Shown piece by piece: positions 36,790 to 47,291 of a stretch of 64,000 nt of DNA (position 1 is its first letter; each line of letters starts with the position of its first letter). The notes below the pieces were generated by a model, which ran no database searches, was not told the DNA's origin, and saw only the letters and a list, made by a program, of their open reading frames with translations. Made by a program: the position numbers and the translations under genes. Origin of the DNA: Hyaloperonospora brassicae (lineage: Eukaryota > Oomycota > Peronosporomycetes > Peronosporales > Peronosporaceae); the NCBI GenBank assembly GCA_947650285.1, contig CANTFL010001312.1, positions 558,001-622,000 on the forward strand, in the 5' to 3' direction.

Positions 36790-37322
36790 TGTAACGGAGC
36801 TACACAGCTCCTTAAGTCAGAGGAAGACTTAACACTCAATGAGCAACCTAAGGTTCAGAGAACCCGACTCAGATAGTCAACAGCTGATAGAGCGAAGGTT
36901 TGGTTCAAAGAATTCGACTTAAAGAGTCAACAAGCTCAGAGAGCTTACGATCCCTGTTCCAGGGGACCAAATGATTCAAGATAATTAAACGCACTAATTG
37001 CACAAGGAGTAGATGCCTTAACAAGGCGTTGCTACCTCCTACCGATCAAAGACGCCTCTATAGGCACGTGTCTTTCAGTGATCAAAAGAGGAACTGAATT
37101 ATTATTTCTTCTTTTAACCTAAAAGAACACCTTAGAACAACGTAATTTACTTACTCGCTTATGTCCTACATAAACCTATTAATAGATCTCGTAATCGATG
37201 GTTAACAGACATCAGTCTTCAACCATTGATACTGTGTTCCAATATCACTTTAAAAGAGGACCCACTTCCTTGTGTGCACCACACCTATTGTCGACTACCA
37301 GTCGACGTGTAACCCCATTTCA
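36790..37322 (-). repeat. Solo LTR of the same Gypsy family, old and diverged
   Basis: The reverse complement aligns with the 476-bp LTR at 38807-39282. Shared blocks are GGGGTTACACGTCG, CTGGTAGTCGAC.ATAGGTGTGGTGCACACAAG, the CTTAGAAC/AAGGTGTTCTTTTAGGTT region, GACACGTGCC and the end GGAGCTGTGTAGCTCCGTTACA. It is about 57 bp longer, with many substitutions. Flanks are CTGCC (36785-36789) and CTTCC (37323-37327), a 4/5 match to a decayed 5-bp target duplication. No internal region adjoins, so it is a solo LTR from recombination, inside the MULE. Confidence 0.82.
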
Positions 37323-37399
37323 CTTCCCATCTAGTGTCTGCACAACAGTACGATCCCTATATCCTTCATTACAAAATATCCAAGTCACATAACGGGGGT

Positions 37400-38806
37400 T
37401 GCTGTTTCAACAAATACCTGACATTAGAGGTTTCAATACGCAAAAAACACAATTTTTGGACCTCTAGACTTACTACTGAAGGTAAACTACCGGAGAAGTT
37501 AGATCTACTGGTGCTGGTGGTAACAATTGACGACAAATTCGGGAACTATGGCCGCTTGCTTGGTAGATCCGGCATCGTCGGAGCGGCACTAAGGTATTCA
37601 AAGCAGCATTCACATGCTTAAACAGCGATGGTTGCCGCTGTGTTGACCTGGTTGGACGAACACGTGTCTGCAATCGCACAGGATCACATATCCCGGTCTC
37701 AGGGACTGCCAAAACATGGTTAAGGAGAATGCGCTTGGCGATGATTTGGGGCATCGCCACATTCGTCTGCAATCCTCTTCAATGCTGTCTGAAAATCAAT
37801 TGGTGAGGGCACGACCGTGAAATCCACCAACATTCGTGTCTGGAATATCCACCAATGTTGATCGAGTCCATTGACCGATAGTTGTACAACTCGATGACGA
37901 AACGCATGAGCACAAGGATAGCCCATTTTTGTCAACAAGCCTAACAGTATGAGTTAGCAGTCTGTCACAAGCAGTCCATGCAAAATTGTTGAAGTTTACA
38001 TATCTTGACAAATTTACATCATCATTTCACCGCTGCTGATATTGCTGATGCGCATCACGCAAGCCTGTTACCGAAATCTTTCCCATCACCGGTGGGAACA
38101 TCAGGCCAAGCTGCATGTTGACAATGGCACGCTGCATTGCATTTTTCTGCACAACAACATCAAGATGACATTTACAAGTAAGGCGAACTGCTGAATCCAC
38201 TGAGAGTACATCACCTGCAACAAATGAGTTTTCTATGCGACACGGGAAAGAATGATCGATGTATTGTACAACTTACCTGCTGAAACATTAGTTTTTACAT
38301 TTTTAGCAGCATGTGCACTCTACACGCGTGATGTCGAAACGTGACCAGTATGGCGTTCATTGCGAAGTAAAGTAGCAACAATGATCTCCTTTAACGTAAT
38401 CTAAGTCGTCTCAACATATAGCATCGAGGCTGCAGAGAGGTGGCATGCTAAAACCCGGGTTGCGTTTCATAATCTCCCATGGTTGTGGCAGCAACCAATC
38501 TATTACAAGCTTTTTTGAGCTTTTCTTAGGTATCCGAAGTTTCGAATGTTGACATCGAATCGGCCATAACATTTTTGATGATATGCCAGCGGCATAGCAA
38601 GCAATGCACGTTCGGAAACGTCTCGGCAATCGCGTTCGTCAGTGCAAGCTCCCTATCGGCGACAAAAGTGAGTGCTGTGCCTAGTCCTTACGCCTAGGAA
38701 ACTTCTCAGATATGGCGCATTGTCCACCGGTAGCCGGCCGAAGTCTCGTTCCGCATGATACAGTAAGCAAATGTAGAGGTACGGTTTGTTGCTGTGACAC
38801 CAATAA
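37400..38806 (-). pseudogene. MULE transposase, C-terminal part, split by the Gypsy insertion
   Basis: Reading from 38806 downwards: GVTATNRTSTFAYCIMRNET, then TFVADRELALTNAIAETFPN (the second catalytic Asp in VADREL, about 38670), then LLCRWHIIKNV. All are typical of the MULE DDE core. Near 37920 is GYPCAHAFRHRVV...HWW, the SWIM zinc finger. Near 37560 a degenerate C-terminal knuckle-like piece reads RCRIYQASGHSSRIC. Several stops and frameshifts lie between, so the gene is dead. The N-terminal part lies beyond the Gypsy element at 46402-47119, and the first catalytic Asp is there. Confidence 0.85.
38802..38806. repeat. Gypsy target-site duplication, left (AATAA)
   Basis: AATAA directly precedes the 5' LTR and is repeated at 46397-46401 directly after the 3' LTR. 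The 5-bp length is standard for Ty3/Gypsy integrase. Confidence 0.9.
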
Positions 38807-39282
38807 TGTAACGGGGTTACACGTCGGCTGGTAGTCGACGATAGGTGTGGTGCACACAAGAGAGGGGGTTACTCTATAAAGTAATTTTAGAACACAGTGA
38901 GTGTATCAATTGTTGAAGACTGATGTCTGTCATCAATTGATTGCGAGATCTTTTAAGAGGTTATTTAGGGCAGGTTAAATACGTTGTTCTAAGGTGTTCT
39001 TTTAGGTTAATCAAAGAAATAAAAATCCAGTTCCCCTTTTGATCAGCAAGAGACACGTGCCTTACGAGGCGTCTTTGATCGATAGGAGCTAGCAATACCT
39101 GTGAAGGTAGCTACTCCTGAGCACTCTGTGCTGTGATTCTTTTGAATCGTTTGGTCCCTTAGGAACGGGGACCGTAAGCTCTCTGAGCTTGTTGACTCTC
39201 TGAGTCGGGTTCGTAGAACCAAAGTTGCTCGTAAGAGCGTTAAGTCTTCCTCTGACTTAAGGAGCTGTGTAGCTCCGCTACA
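38807..39282 (+). repeat. 5' LTR of the young Gypsy element
   Basis: 476 bp, TGTAACGGGG to GCTCCGCTACA. A TATAAA box lies at 38875-38880 and an AATAAA-type signal at 39018-39023; both are plausible transcription signals. The end has an imperfect palindrome around GGAGCTGTGTAGCTCC. Identical to the 3' LTR except for one missing G. Confidence 0.97.
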
Positions 39283-39283
39283 C

Positions 39284-40374
39284 TTGGTAGCACTTGTAGT
39301 CAATCTACACCTGAGTCGTTACGACTGGTTCTCTGTGAGGATAAAGCAATCCACACCCCTCTCTGAGGCCCAAAAGGTCGCGCTTGATAAGCTGACCGCG
39401 GCCGTAGGCCCTGAGTACGTGGAGTTTCTCGCTGCACAAGGTCCCGATGTGCTCAACGCACGAGTAGAGACCTTCATGCAGTATGAAACGGCCCTGTTGG
39501 GCCAGGTTTAAAACCAAGTAGCGTCGGCTATGCCGACACGCTATGTGGCTATGCCACCAGAAAAGGCTAAGCCTCGTCCCCTTCGGGTGGACGTTAAATG
39601 TTACTCCGGGAAGGAGGGGAAAACCTTACCCTCTGGATCCGTGAGATTGAGATGGCCATGGACTCTGGTCTCATCTCACTTGAGAACCAGCGGGCCTCGT
39701 TGGCTATCTCTAAGCTCGATGGTAGAGCGAGAGAGTGGGCTTTGACGTGTGGCACGTCGGTCAACTTGGCGTTTCCCACGTGGGATTCGCTAAAGTTGGA
39801 CCTTTTTCGAGTTTTCTCGCCGCCTAACCAGGCATATCGCGTGCGCTCACGCTTCTTGTCTACCCGTCAGGGTAAGAACGAGTTAACGGACTATGTCCAG
39901 GAGTTGAGAACTCTGATGGCTGCCATGCAGTCCGACCCTCTCCCTGAGACCGTCTACGTGAAAGTCTTCATGGAAGGTCTTCGCACTGGCATTTCTAGGA
40001 CAGAGGTATTTCGAGTCCATCCCTCGGCTTTTGAGGAGGCTGTGAGCATCGCTCAGAATGCTGAGCATAACTTTAAGTCAATCAGACTTGGTTGGAATGG
40101 GTACAACCCAAGCTATGCGAGGGCAACCTCAGCAAGTAGCTCAGCTTACTGTAAGCCCGAACCGATGGATCTCAGCAACGCTGAAGATGAAGGTGAAGCT
40201 GAGCTTCATGTTGCCGAGCAACGACAGGAGGTGAGACGCTGTTACATGTGCGGAAGCACTAAACATCTACGTCCCACTTTTCCTTTGCGTAACCAACGAA
40301 CGACTCCTACGGGTCGAAACCCCAGCCTCAACCAGAAACTTGGTATGGCACGGGGAAACGTCGACACCCAGTAG
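39284..40374 (+). pseudogene. gag, broken
   Basis: Gag-like protein in two frames. Frame A (39284 onward) reads LSEAQKVALDKLTAAVGPEY and meets TAA at 39509-39511, then continues. Around 39610-39620 one base appears to be missing from a GGGGAAAA run. The reading moves to the frame of the 258-codon ORF 39598-40374, which has LTLWIREIEMAM, W....F and SARSRF-type retrotransposon gag sequence. The zinc knuckle near 40240 (CYMCGSTKHLRPTF) fits C-x2-C-x4-H-x4-C except that the last Cys is Phe (TTT). No good ATG opens the first frame. The product would package RNA in an active element; this copy cannot make it whole. Confidence 0.85.
39285..39300 (+). other. Possible primer-binding site
   Basis: Two bases after the LTR stands TGGTAGCA. 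This equals the first eight bases complementary to the 3' end of eukaryotic initiator tRNA-Met; the next bases (CTTGTAGT) do not continue the match. Position fits, but the match is short. Confidence 0.4.
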
Positions 40375-40427
40375 GCGCGGGGCGGCCTACTGGGGTAGAA
40401 CTGAGTTCTGTCACTTCTCTACGAGGT

Positions 40428-40795
40428 TGAGCAACACAGGGCTTAGCCCCACAGAGCTCCGTGCCAGCAAGCACAGAGCGTGGATACAAGCCTGGATTGT
40501 TAGTCGCTGAGGCGATAGTTAAAGGCTTTGAGAAGCACTGGTCGATATTAATCGATTCTGGGGCGTCATGCAACTATGCTAGACGCCGTTCCCTTTAGGG
40601 GAGTCAGCAATGTGCTAAGGCGCTCAAAGCGCACGATGGTGATTCCATCACTGTTCGGTTAGCGACGGGTAGTCGCGTTACTGTGCCTAAAGTTCCATAG
40701 AGCTTGGGCGTGAGGTTTTTGGACTTTAATAGCACAGAACGCTATCTCGTCCTTGACTTGGATTCGAGATACGATCTCATCCTAGGCATGGTTTG
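40428..40795 (+). pseudogene. Retropepsin-type protease, broken
   Basis: The active-site motif DSGA is at 40554-40565 (context LIDSGASCNYA). The conserved end LDLDSRYDLILGM is at about 40750-40790. In-frame stops are TGA 40428-40430, TAG 40596-40598 and TAG 40698-40700. A small deletion near 40790 shifts the reading to the pol frame, where ERHEPWIDW follows. The protease would cleave the polyprotein in an active element. Confidence 0.85.
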
Positions 40796-43700
40796 AACGC
40801 CATGAACCATGGATCGATTGGAGGTCTAAGACCTTAGGCGCAACGCGCAATGTTCCTAGTGGAGTTTTAAAGAGTCATGAACCCACCTTTGCTAGGCAAC
40901 AAAAGCGCTATTGGCGCGATCCATTGACGGAAGATGTCAATGTGCTGGACATTGGTATGTCTGAGTTGATTAACTCGAATGTAAATGAAATGAATGTTGG
41001 GCGGAGCTCTTCTAATATGTTTGGAGAGAGTTGTACTCCGTTGAGTGATACCCGTTGTGATAATGAGTCACTGCATGCGTCAAGCATGGTTGGCCTACGG
41101 GCGGGACATACAAGAAGTAATTTCCATGATGTCAGTGCGGTGGCACATGAAAATACACAGAGTGAGGACGGCTGTGATGGCACCTCACTGAATGTCGATA
41201 ATGACATTGATGGCGAGAAGCCAGAGTGTTCAGGGCTAGGCCCGAATGCTGTACGTAAAGTGGTCCGTGTAAATCCACTGGGTGAAGTGTTTGAGTTACG
41301 TAACACTTCATCAGATGTCGTTCAAGACATGAGCTCTCGTCTAGAGCGTGCTAAGACAAATAGCAATCACGGGGACCAGACTGTACCGGCCTCTAGGAGG
41401 CGTACGGTTTCTTCGAATAAATAATCCCAGCGTCAGGTGGCCACTGTGAAGCGCCCAACGTATAAGAAGTCACGAAGTGATCATAGTAATAATACACTAC
41501 ATACACTTGTCAATGGTTTGATTGGCCAGATCGATGGCAATATTAGTCTTGAGACTCTTCCACCTTTGGACACTCTCTTTGACCTAGGCGAAATGTCTAA
41601 CGGCGAATTTAGCCAAGCCTTACAGGCAGGAAAATTATCCGAGTTAGTGGTCATTCGACCAGATTTTGAGTTGAACTCATCCTCGTTATTGGACGAGTCT
41701 GTCCTTGAGGACACAAAGGCGGCATTGGATGCCCGTAGTGGATCTTCGATCCTTAAGGATCCTCTTGATCCGTTCTATCCTTTGGTAAAGGAGTTTCAGG
41801 ACGTGGTGTGTCACAACCCACCGTCCGTCTTACCTACCGATAGAGGTGTACGTCATGAAATTGACTTGGTTCCTGGAACTAAATACTGCGTAACACGGCA
41901 GTGGCCTTTACCGAAGGAACAGTGCGACGTCATTGACGACTTCTTTCGTGCAAAGCACGCAGCGGGCATGGTTCGTGAGAGCAAGCCTCCTCATTCCACG
42001 CCCACATTTTGTGTTCGAAAGCCAAATGGAAAGTGGCGCATTGTTCATGCTTACAATAAGCTTAATGCTGCCACGATCCCGGCTCAGACACCAATCCCTC
42101 GAAAAGATGTTCTTCAGAACAATATGGTGGGATGTACGATGTACAGCGCACTCGATTTAGTCGATGGTTATTACCAATTACTCATGCGTGAGAAAGATAT
42201 TCCGCTAACAGCGGTGAGTACCCCGAGCGGTATGCTCTGGGAGTGGCTAGTTATGCCACAGGGCTTGTCAAACGCGCCAGCTACGTTCAATCGTCTTGTG
42301 ACGCAACTGTTTCGGCCTCACCGAGGTTATGCACAGACCTACTTTGATGACATCTTTGTCCATAGTCGTGCTATGAACGGCCGGTCTGATGTGGATAATC
42401 ACATCGACCATTTACGAGCAGTGCTCGAGTGCATGCGCACGAATAAATTGACAGCCAACGCCTCTAAGCGCATCTTTGATGCACAAGAGATTCATTTTTT
42501 AGGGTGCTTCATTGGGAAGCGTGGTCTTAGAGCGGATCCCGCTAAGATAAAAGCCATAGTCGATTGGCCGGTTCCTCAGAACCAGAAGGACTTACGTAAG
42601 TGGCTTGGTCTTGCCAATTACTTACACAAGTATAGTGCAAACTATGCAGACATGGCTCGACCATTATCCAATCTCCTTAAAAAGGATGTGGAATGGTGTT
42701 GGACGAACACCGAGCAGGAAGCCTTTACAGCTATAAAAGAGAGCCTTCTTCATGCGCCAATCTTGGCTTTGCCCGACCCTGATCGGCCTTTCAGTGTCGT
42801 CTGTGACGCATCTGACTTTGCCATCGTCAGTGCTCTGTTACAAACAGATAATGATGGACGGGAACGCGTCATTGCGTTTGAGTCCAGGCAATTGAAAGCA
42901 GCTGAAAAGAACTATCCAGTTCATGACAAAGAGCTACTTGCAATGAAGTATGCTTTAGTTAAGTTCAGAGTTCATCTGCTTGGCTATAAGCCTTTTGTGA
43001 TCTATACAGATCATGCGTCATTACGCACTGCGACCCAGTCGCCACATTTCTCTCAGCGAATGGCCCGTTGGCTCTCATTCTTTGCGGAATACAACTTCGA
43101 GGTGAAGTATAAGCCGGGCAAGCAGAATGCTCTTGCTGATGCGTTGTCACGCAGGCCTGGATATGAGCTTGCTCATGTTACGACTCTGTCATCATCGGTC
43201 ACAGACCTCATTCGTTCGGCATATGACAAAGATGAACATTGTGTAGCTTTGCTACGTGCTCTGGGGAGCGAGGAATTTAACGACTCAGACATTAAATTGT
43301 CGGCAGGATTGCGTGCGAGGCTACATCAATATTCTATCGATCAAGGCCTGTTGTGCTATAGCACAGATATGGAGGATACTCCCCGTATCGTTGTCCCTCA
43401 TGATGAGGAATTGAAGTATCGCATCCTCCATGAGGCGCATGATACTGCGGTGAGCGGTCATCTCGGTCGAGAAAAGACATATAGCGCCGTGAGCCAATAT
43501 TATTGGTGACCCAAACTTAACAAATGGGTAAGCACATATGTGCGTACGTGCGAAACGTGTCAACGGGTGAAACCCTCAGCTCATGCGGCTGCGCCGCTCG
43601 CTAGTCTCCCTATACCCTCTGGGTGCTGGGAGTCCATCAGCATGGATTTCATGTTCGGTCTGCCGAAAGATGGGCAAGGCATTACGGGTATTGTGGTCTT

Positions 43701-44991
43701 TGTTGACCGTTTGAGCAAGATGGCTCACTTAGCGGCTGTGCCAGATACCATTGATGGTGAAGGTACAGCTACGCTGTTTATCGATCGAGTGTTTCGACAA
43801 CACGGCTTGCCTGTGGCAATTGTCTCTGACCGAGACCCTCGCTTCACTAGAAAGTTTTGGAAGTCCATCTTCAAGGTGCTCGGCACACGTTTGGACATGT
43901 CCACAGCGGATCATCCGCAGACAGATGGTCAAACCGAGCGAGTCAACCGAGTTATCGGTGACATCTTGCGCAGTGTTTGCGCTAATACACCAAAACGTTG
44001 GAGTTCGATGCTCCCTGTTGTTGAGTTTGCGTTGAACAACGCTGATCATGCCTCTACAGGCTTTACTCCGTTCTACGTGAACGGTCTCACACACCCTCGC
44101 GTTCCGTTAACGCTACCACTGCGTGGTTCAGGGCTTGGTGGGGGAGAGATGGCCGATCGGCTTGCAGATACCAGCCCTGCTACTGTTCATAAGCAGGTAA
44201 GCGAGTTTCTCGAAACGCGCTTGAATGTGTTACGACACGTACGTGATGCACTGGCTGATAGCCAAGACAAGCAGAAGGAACAAGCTGATGCTAAAGGAAG
44301 AGGATGTATTGAACGTTATGAGGTCGGAGACCAAGTTTTACTCAATGCTAAAAACCTACATACAAATGTAGTGTCTGCCGTCTTCAATGCAAAGTTGCGT
44401 CCGCGCTTCATTGGGCCATTCACGGTCATTGCTAAGAAGGGATTGGCGTTTACGCTCAACCTCCCGCGCAAACTGCGCACGCACCCAGTGTTCTACGTTG
44501 GCTTACTTAAGCCGTATCGGGATCCGTCCCATGTGAAATCGGAGGCGCTTGCGCTGGGTAATAGAGCCTTGCTGTCGGCTGTTGCATCCGAACCAGGAGG
44601 TCAAGCTGACCATCTACACGGGCTAAGGCCAACTCCAATGCTTGAACACGGGCTTGAATCGCGTCGAGCGCACTCTGGGTCTTACTCAATGTCTCTTGGA
44701 GACCACTCAGCTCACGAAGCACCTTCTCATGATCCTCCTTCGGTACCCCGACCACCACCGTCTCTGCTCGATGAGCAAGGGAACCACCAGTTTCATGTGG
44801 AGCGACTCCTTCAGCGACGTCGTCGTCCTAGTGGCTAATACCAGTATCTGGTGAAGTGGCGAGGGTACCCGGAGTCAGAGAACTCGTGGGAGTATGAGAT
44901 ACCCCTTCGGCAGGACTGCCCTTACGCCGTGGATGTTTTTGAACATCGTGGCCAGGGTCGCCTTGCGAGCGAGAACGCTTCTCACCAATAG
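40792..44991 (+). pseudogene. pol: RT, RNase H, integrase, chromodomain remnant
   Basis: One continuous frame interrupted by TAA 41422-41424, TGA 43507-43509 and TAA 44836-44838. The RT motif YFDD is at 42340-42351. RNase H starts with CDASDF (Asp codon 42805) and has ESRQLKAAEKNYP and YTDHASL. The integrase zinc region runs H-x3-H (about 43432-43446) to CETC (about 43549). The core has Asp at 43645, Asp at 43828 and Glu at 43936, an exact D,D-35-E spacing. After the last stop the frame reads YQYLVKWRGYPESENSWE, a chromodomain, which defines a chromovirus that may target marked chromatin. Codon 43507 fits a mutated Arg CGA and 44836 a mutated Gln CAA. Confidence 0.93.
44507..44827 (-). pseudogene. 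Antisense ORF, C-terminal coiled-coil part beyond a TAG
   Basis: This is the same frame as the 327-codon antisense ORF, continuing after TAG 44830-44828 for about 106 codons to a stop at 44507. It contains DHEKVLRELSGLQETLSKTQ followed by further regularly spaced leucines (44720-44570), a convincing coiled coil. It lies antisense to the linker between integrase and chromodomain, which on the + strand is low-complexity (Pro/His/Ser-rich). The single TAG would be explained by a Gln codon changing by one base. Confidence 0.55.
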
Positions 44992-45811
44992 TGGTGGGGG
45001 GTGGCGTGTTGCTCCGCACCTTAGGGTCGTGACCCGTGGCTACCATTGTAGCCGGAGCATAACGCGTACGTGTACGCAACTGGCCTCTGGCCTTGAGCTT
45101 GGCATACTCGAACCGGAGCTTCCGTTCCAGACGAACGTCAGCCACATCGGCGCTGGCCCGCAGCGTTGGCACACTGCTAAGATGCCGCTTGCGGTACACC
45201 CAACGGATGAACTCATTGTCCTCCTCCTCGGGCAGTTCGCCAGCGCACAACAAGATGGGCACGCCCTTTATCGGTCGAACCGAAAAACCACGAGAAAGAC
45301 TCTCAAGGTGTGCAAGGTACTGACCTTGCGTGGTAAAGGCTGGTTCGAGATACCTCTCATTTAGAGCCTTGCGAATGGCGATATCTTCTGGCGACGTAGC
45401 CTCGGGGCCAATGGCCCATGTTGAAAGGCTACGGCCTTCCGTTTGACGGAGGCATTGCTCCCCGTCTGGTGTTGAGAACACGTAACCACTCCAATTTCGA
45501 ATAACCGCCTGGGTATGAGTGCGACGTAGAGCACGCTCCTCACGCTGACGGATCAGCTGCTGTTGCTCGTCGAGCGGGTTCGTGATGATGTTCTCATCTG
45601 CATCTGTTGTATGATGCTGCGCCACTGGCGCGGTGATATCACCACATTCAACGAACGGATTCGATGCTGTAAGAGGACGAGCCTCAGGTACAGCGGAGTG
45701 GGATGATATCCCGTCATCTCTATGAACACTGGTATCACTACCATAGTCCACATCCTCATCGAAGTCGAGATAAGAGGAAAGAGTCCGAGACTCATTGGGT
45801 GGCAAAGCCAT
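44828..45811 (-). CDS. Antisense ORF of the Gypsy element, 327 codons, unknown function
   Basis: An ATG in good context (ACACCATGG) at 45811 opens 327 uninterrupted codons on the strand opposite to gag-pol, between the pol end and the 3' LTR; the last 55 codons overlap the chromodomain region. The product starts with an acidic Ser/Asp-rich segment (SSYLDFDEDVDYGSD). It has a Gln/Arg-rich helix (about residues 83-100), then a mixed central region with PEEEDNEFIRWVYRKRH (about 198-214). Near the end is a basic tail with SRSQGDPGHD and KHPRRKGS. No signal peptide, membrane segment or known domain was recognised. Additional antisense ORFs at this position are known in some plant Ty3/Gypsy groups; a role in packaging or transcriptional control is speculation. 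It may continue past the TAG into a coiled coil. Confidence 0.6.
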   Translation of the reverse strand: MALPPNESRTLSSYLDFDEDVDYGSDTSVHRDDGISSHSAVPEARPLTASNPFVECGDITAPVAQHHTTDADENIITNPLDEQQQLIRQREERALRRTHTQAVIRNWSGYVFSTPDGEQCLRQTEGRSLSTWAIGPEATSPEDIAIRKALNERYLEPAFTTQGQYLAHLESLSRGFSVRPIKGVPILLCAGELPEEEDNEFIRWVYRKRHLSSVPTLRASADVADVRLERKLRFEYAKLKARGQLRTRTRYAPATMVATGHDPKVRSNTPPPTTIGEKRSRSQGDPGHDVQKHPRRKGSPAEGVSHTPTSSLTPGTLATSPDTGISH

Positions 45812-45905
45812 GGTGTTTCGTGTTTAGCAGCCGCGAGGTTAAGCACACAAACACACCGACCTCTTCGAGGAAAGAAGCCGATTGACGTTATGTGGTAACG
45901 TCAGT

Positions 45906-45919
45906 CTGGTGGGGGAGGG
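45906..45919 (+). other. Polypurine tract
   Basis: TCTGGTGGGGGAGGG directly precedes the 3' LTR at 45920. The position and purine run fit the plus-strand primer of LTR retrotransposons. Confidence 0.8.
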
Positions 45920-46396
45920 TGTAACGGGGTTACACGTCGGCTGGTAGTCGACGATAGGTGTGGTGCACACAAGAGAGGGGGGTTACTCTATAAAGTAATT
46001 TTAGAACACAGTGAGTGTATCAATTGTTGAAGACTGATGTCTGTCATCAATTGATTGCGAGATCTTTTAAGAGGTTATTTAGGGCAGGTTAAATACGTTG
46101 TTCTAAGGTGTTCTTTTAGGTTAATCAAAGAAATAAAAATCCAGTTCCCCTTTTGATCAGCAAGAGACACGTGCCTTACGAGGCGTCTTTGATCGATAGG
46201 AGCTAGCAATACCTGTGAAGGTAGCTACTCCTGAGCACTCTGTGCTGTGATTCTTTTGAATCGTTTGGTCCCTTAGGAACGGGGACCGTAAGCTCTCTGA
46301 GCTTGTTGACTCTCTGAGTCGGGTTCGTAGAACCAAAGTTGCTCGTAAGAGCGTTAAGTCTTCCTCTGACTTAAGGAGCTGTGTAGCTCCGCTACA
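45920..46396 (+). repeat. 3' LTR of the young Gypsy element
   Basis: 477 bp, identical to the 5' LTR apart from one extra G. TATA and AATAAA-type signals are conserved. Confidence 0.97.
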
Positions 46397-46401
46397 AATA
46401 A
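46397..46401. repeat. Gypsy target-site duplication, right (AATAA)
   Basis: Exact repeat of 38802-38806. Removing the element and one repeat restores the MULE reading across the junction. Confidence 0.9.
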
Positions 46402-47119
46402 TGTGAAGGAGAGGGAGCCCGTATCTGTTGGTCTTGCATGTTGTGTCAATCAATTACACACAATCAGCACTGTACTTCAGATGAATCTACTTTGCCGACA
46501 TGGAGATTGTCAGCAGGTGAGTAAGCTGCTGTTGTGGGTCAACCTGAGAAAGGTACTAACTTGCTTCCAAAGCGCCCAAGAGAGCTGTTAGCGGCGAGCG
46601 GCCCGTCAGCGTTCTCCGCTAATGCATGACTCAGGTTGTAACCGTCTTGAGCTGTGGTCAATGCATCATGGTTCTGCCGCAGTGAGGTGACTATGCGGCC
46701 AGGTGTCACTCTAGCACGTGTTTGATCCAAGACTTCTTGTTGAACCTCTCCTGTCAAAGTGCGCCCTTGTGGTTGAGCAGACTGGTGGGAAAATAGCTCG
46801 TGGTTGTGCTCTTTATTGGCAACTTGTACCTGCCAATGTTCAACTTTTCCTTGCCGTATACTGGCCTTAAACAAACAGCCATTGCTGCGACTGGATGACA
46901 TACGCTGGCGAAGTCTCGCACCTGGGGGTAAAATTGGGGGTTCGACTAAGAGCAAACAAGAATTACAGCTTTTACATCATCGTTTTTCTTATTGCCGAAC
47001 CTTCTTGTGTGTTTAAGAACAACAACACAGCCTTCCAGCTGCGCACGAGCATCAATTGCGGCTCTTGCCTCTTCCAGGGAAGCGTATGCAAGCTGGTGAG
47101 AGGGTGAAAGGCTGTTCAT
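46402..47119 (-). pseudogene. MULE transposase, N-terminal part
   Basis: A start codon at 47119 opens MNSLSPSHQLAYASLEEARA. After a stop and frame change the reading becomes NGCLFKASIRQGKVEHWQVQ then VANKEHNHE, a FAR1/WRKY-GCM1-like zinc-binding domain (C...H-x-H) common at the N-terminus of MULE transposases. Near 46450 is IDTTCKTNRYGLPLLHI, carrying the first catalytic Asp. The reading is cut by the Gypsy insertion right after this motif and resumes at 38806 with GVTATNRT. The 138-codon frame 46955-46539 is part of this protein. Confidence 0.85.
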
Positions 47120-47291
47120 TGTGGGTTAAAAGAGAAGAAAGGTGGTTGAAATGGTAGTGCAGGTGGTTGTTGTTAGAGGTCAGGGAAGTCGTTGAATATT
47201 AAGTTCTGAGTCGCCACTTGGACCAAGCAGAGGCCCTAATTTGTGGGATGGGTGCTGGATAACGAAAAGGTGAGTGATTAATAACGAATTC
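47105..47291. repeat. MULE terminal inverted repeat, right
   Basis: Partner of 36529-36715. It includes the presumed transposase start codon at its inner edge (AATGAACAGCC here, AATAAACAGCC in the left copy). Confidence 0.75.

Larger units (their letters stand above)
38807..46396 (+). mobile_element. Young full-length Ty3/Gypsy chromovirus, 7590 bp
   Basis: The element has LTRs of 476 and 477 bp that differ by one G in a run (near 38864 versus 45978). It also has TG...CA ends, a 5-bp target duplication, a primer-binding-like site, gag, protease, RT, RNase H, integrase, a chromodomain remnant and a purine tract. It inserted into a MULE transposase gene. Coding capacity is broken by several stops and at least two indels. 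It also carries a long antisense reading frame near the 3' LTR. Catalytic residues of RT, RNase H and integrase are still readable. Confidence 0.97.
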
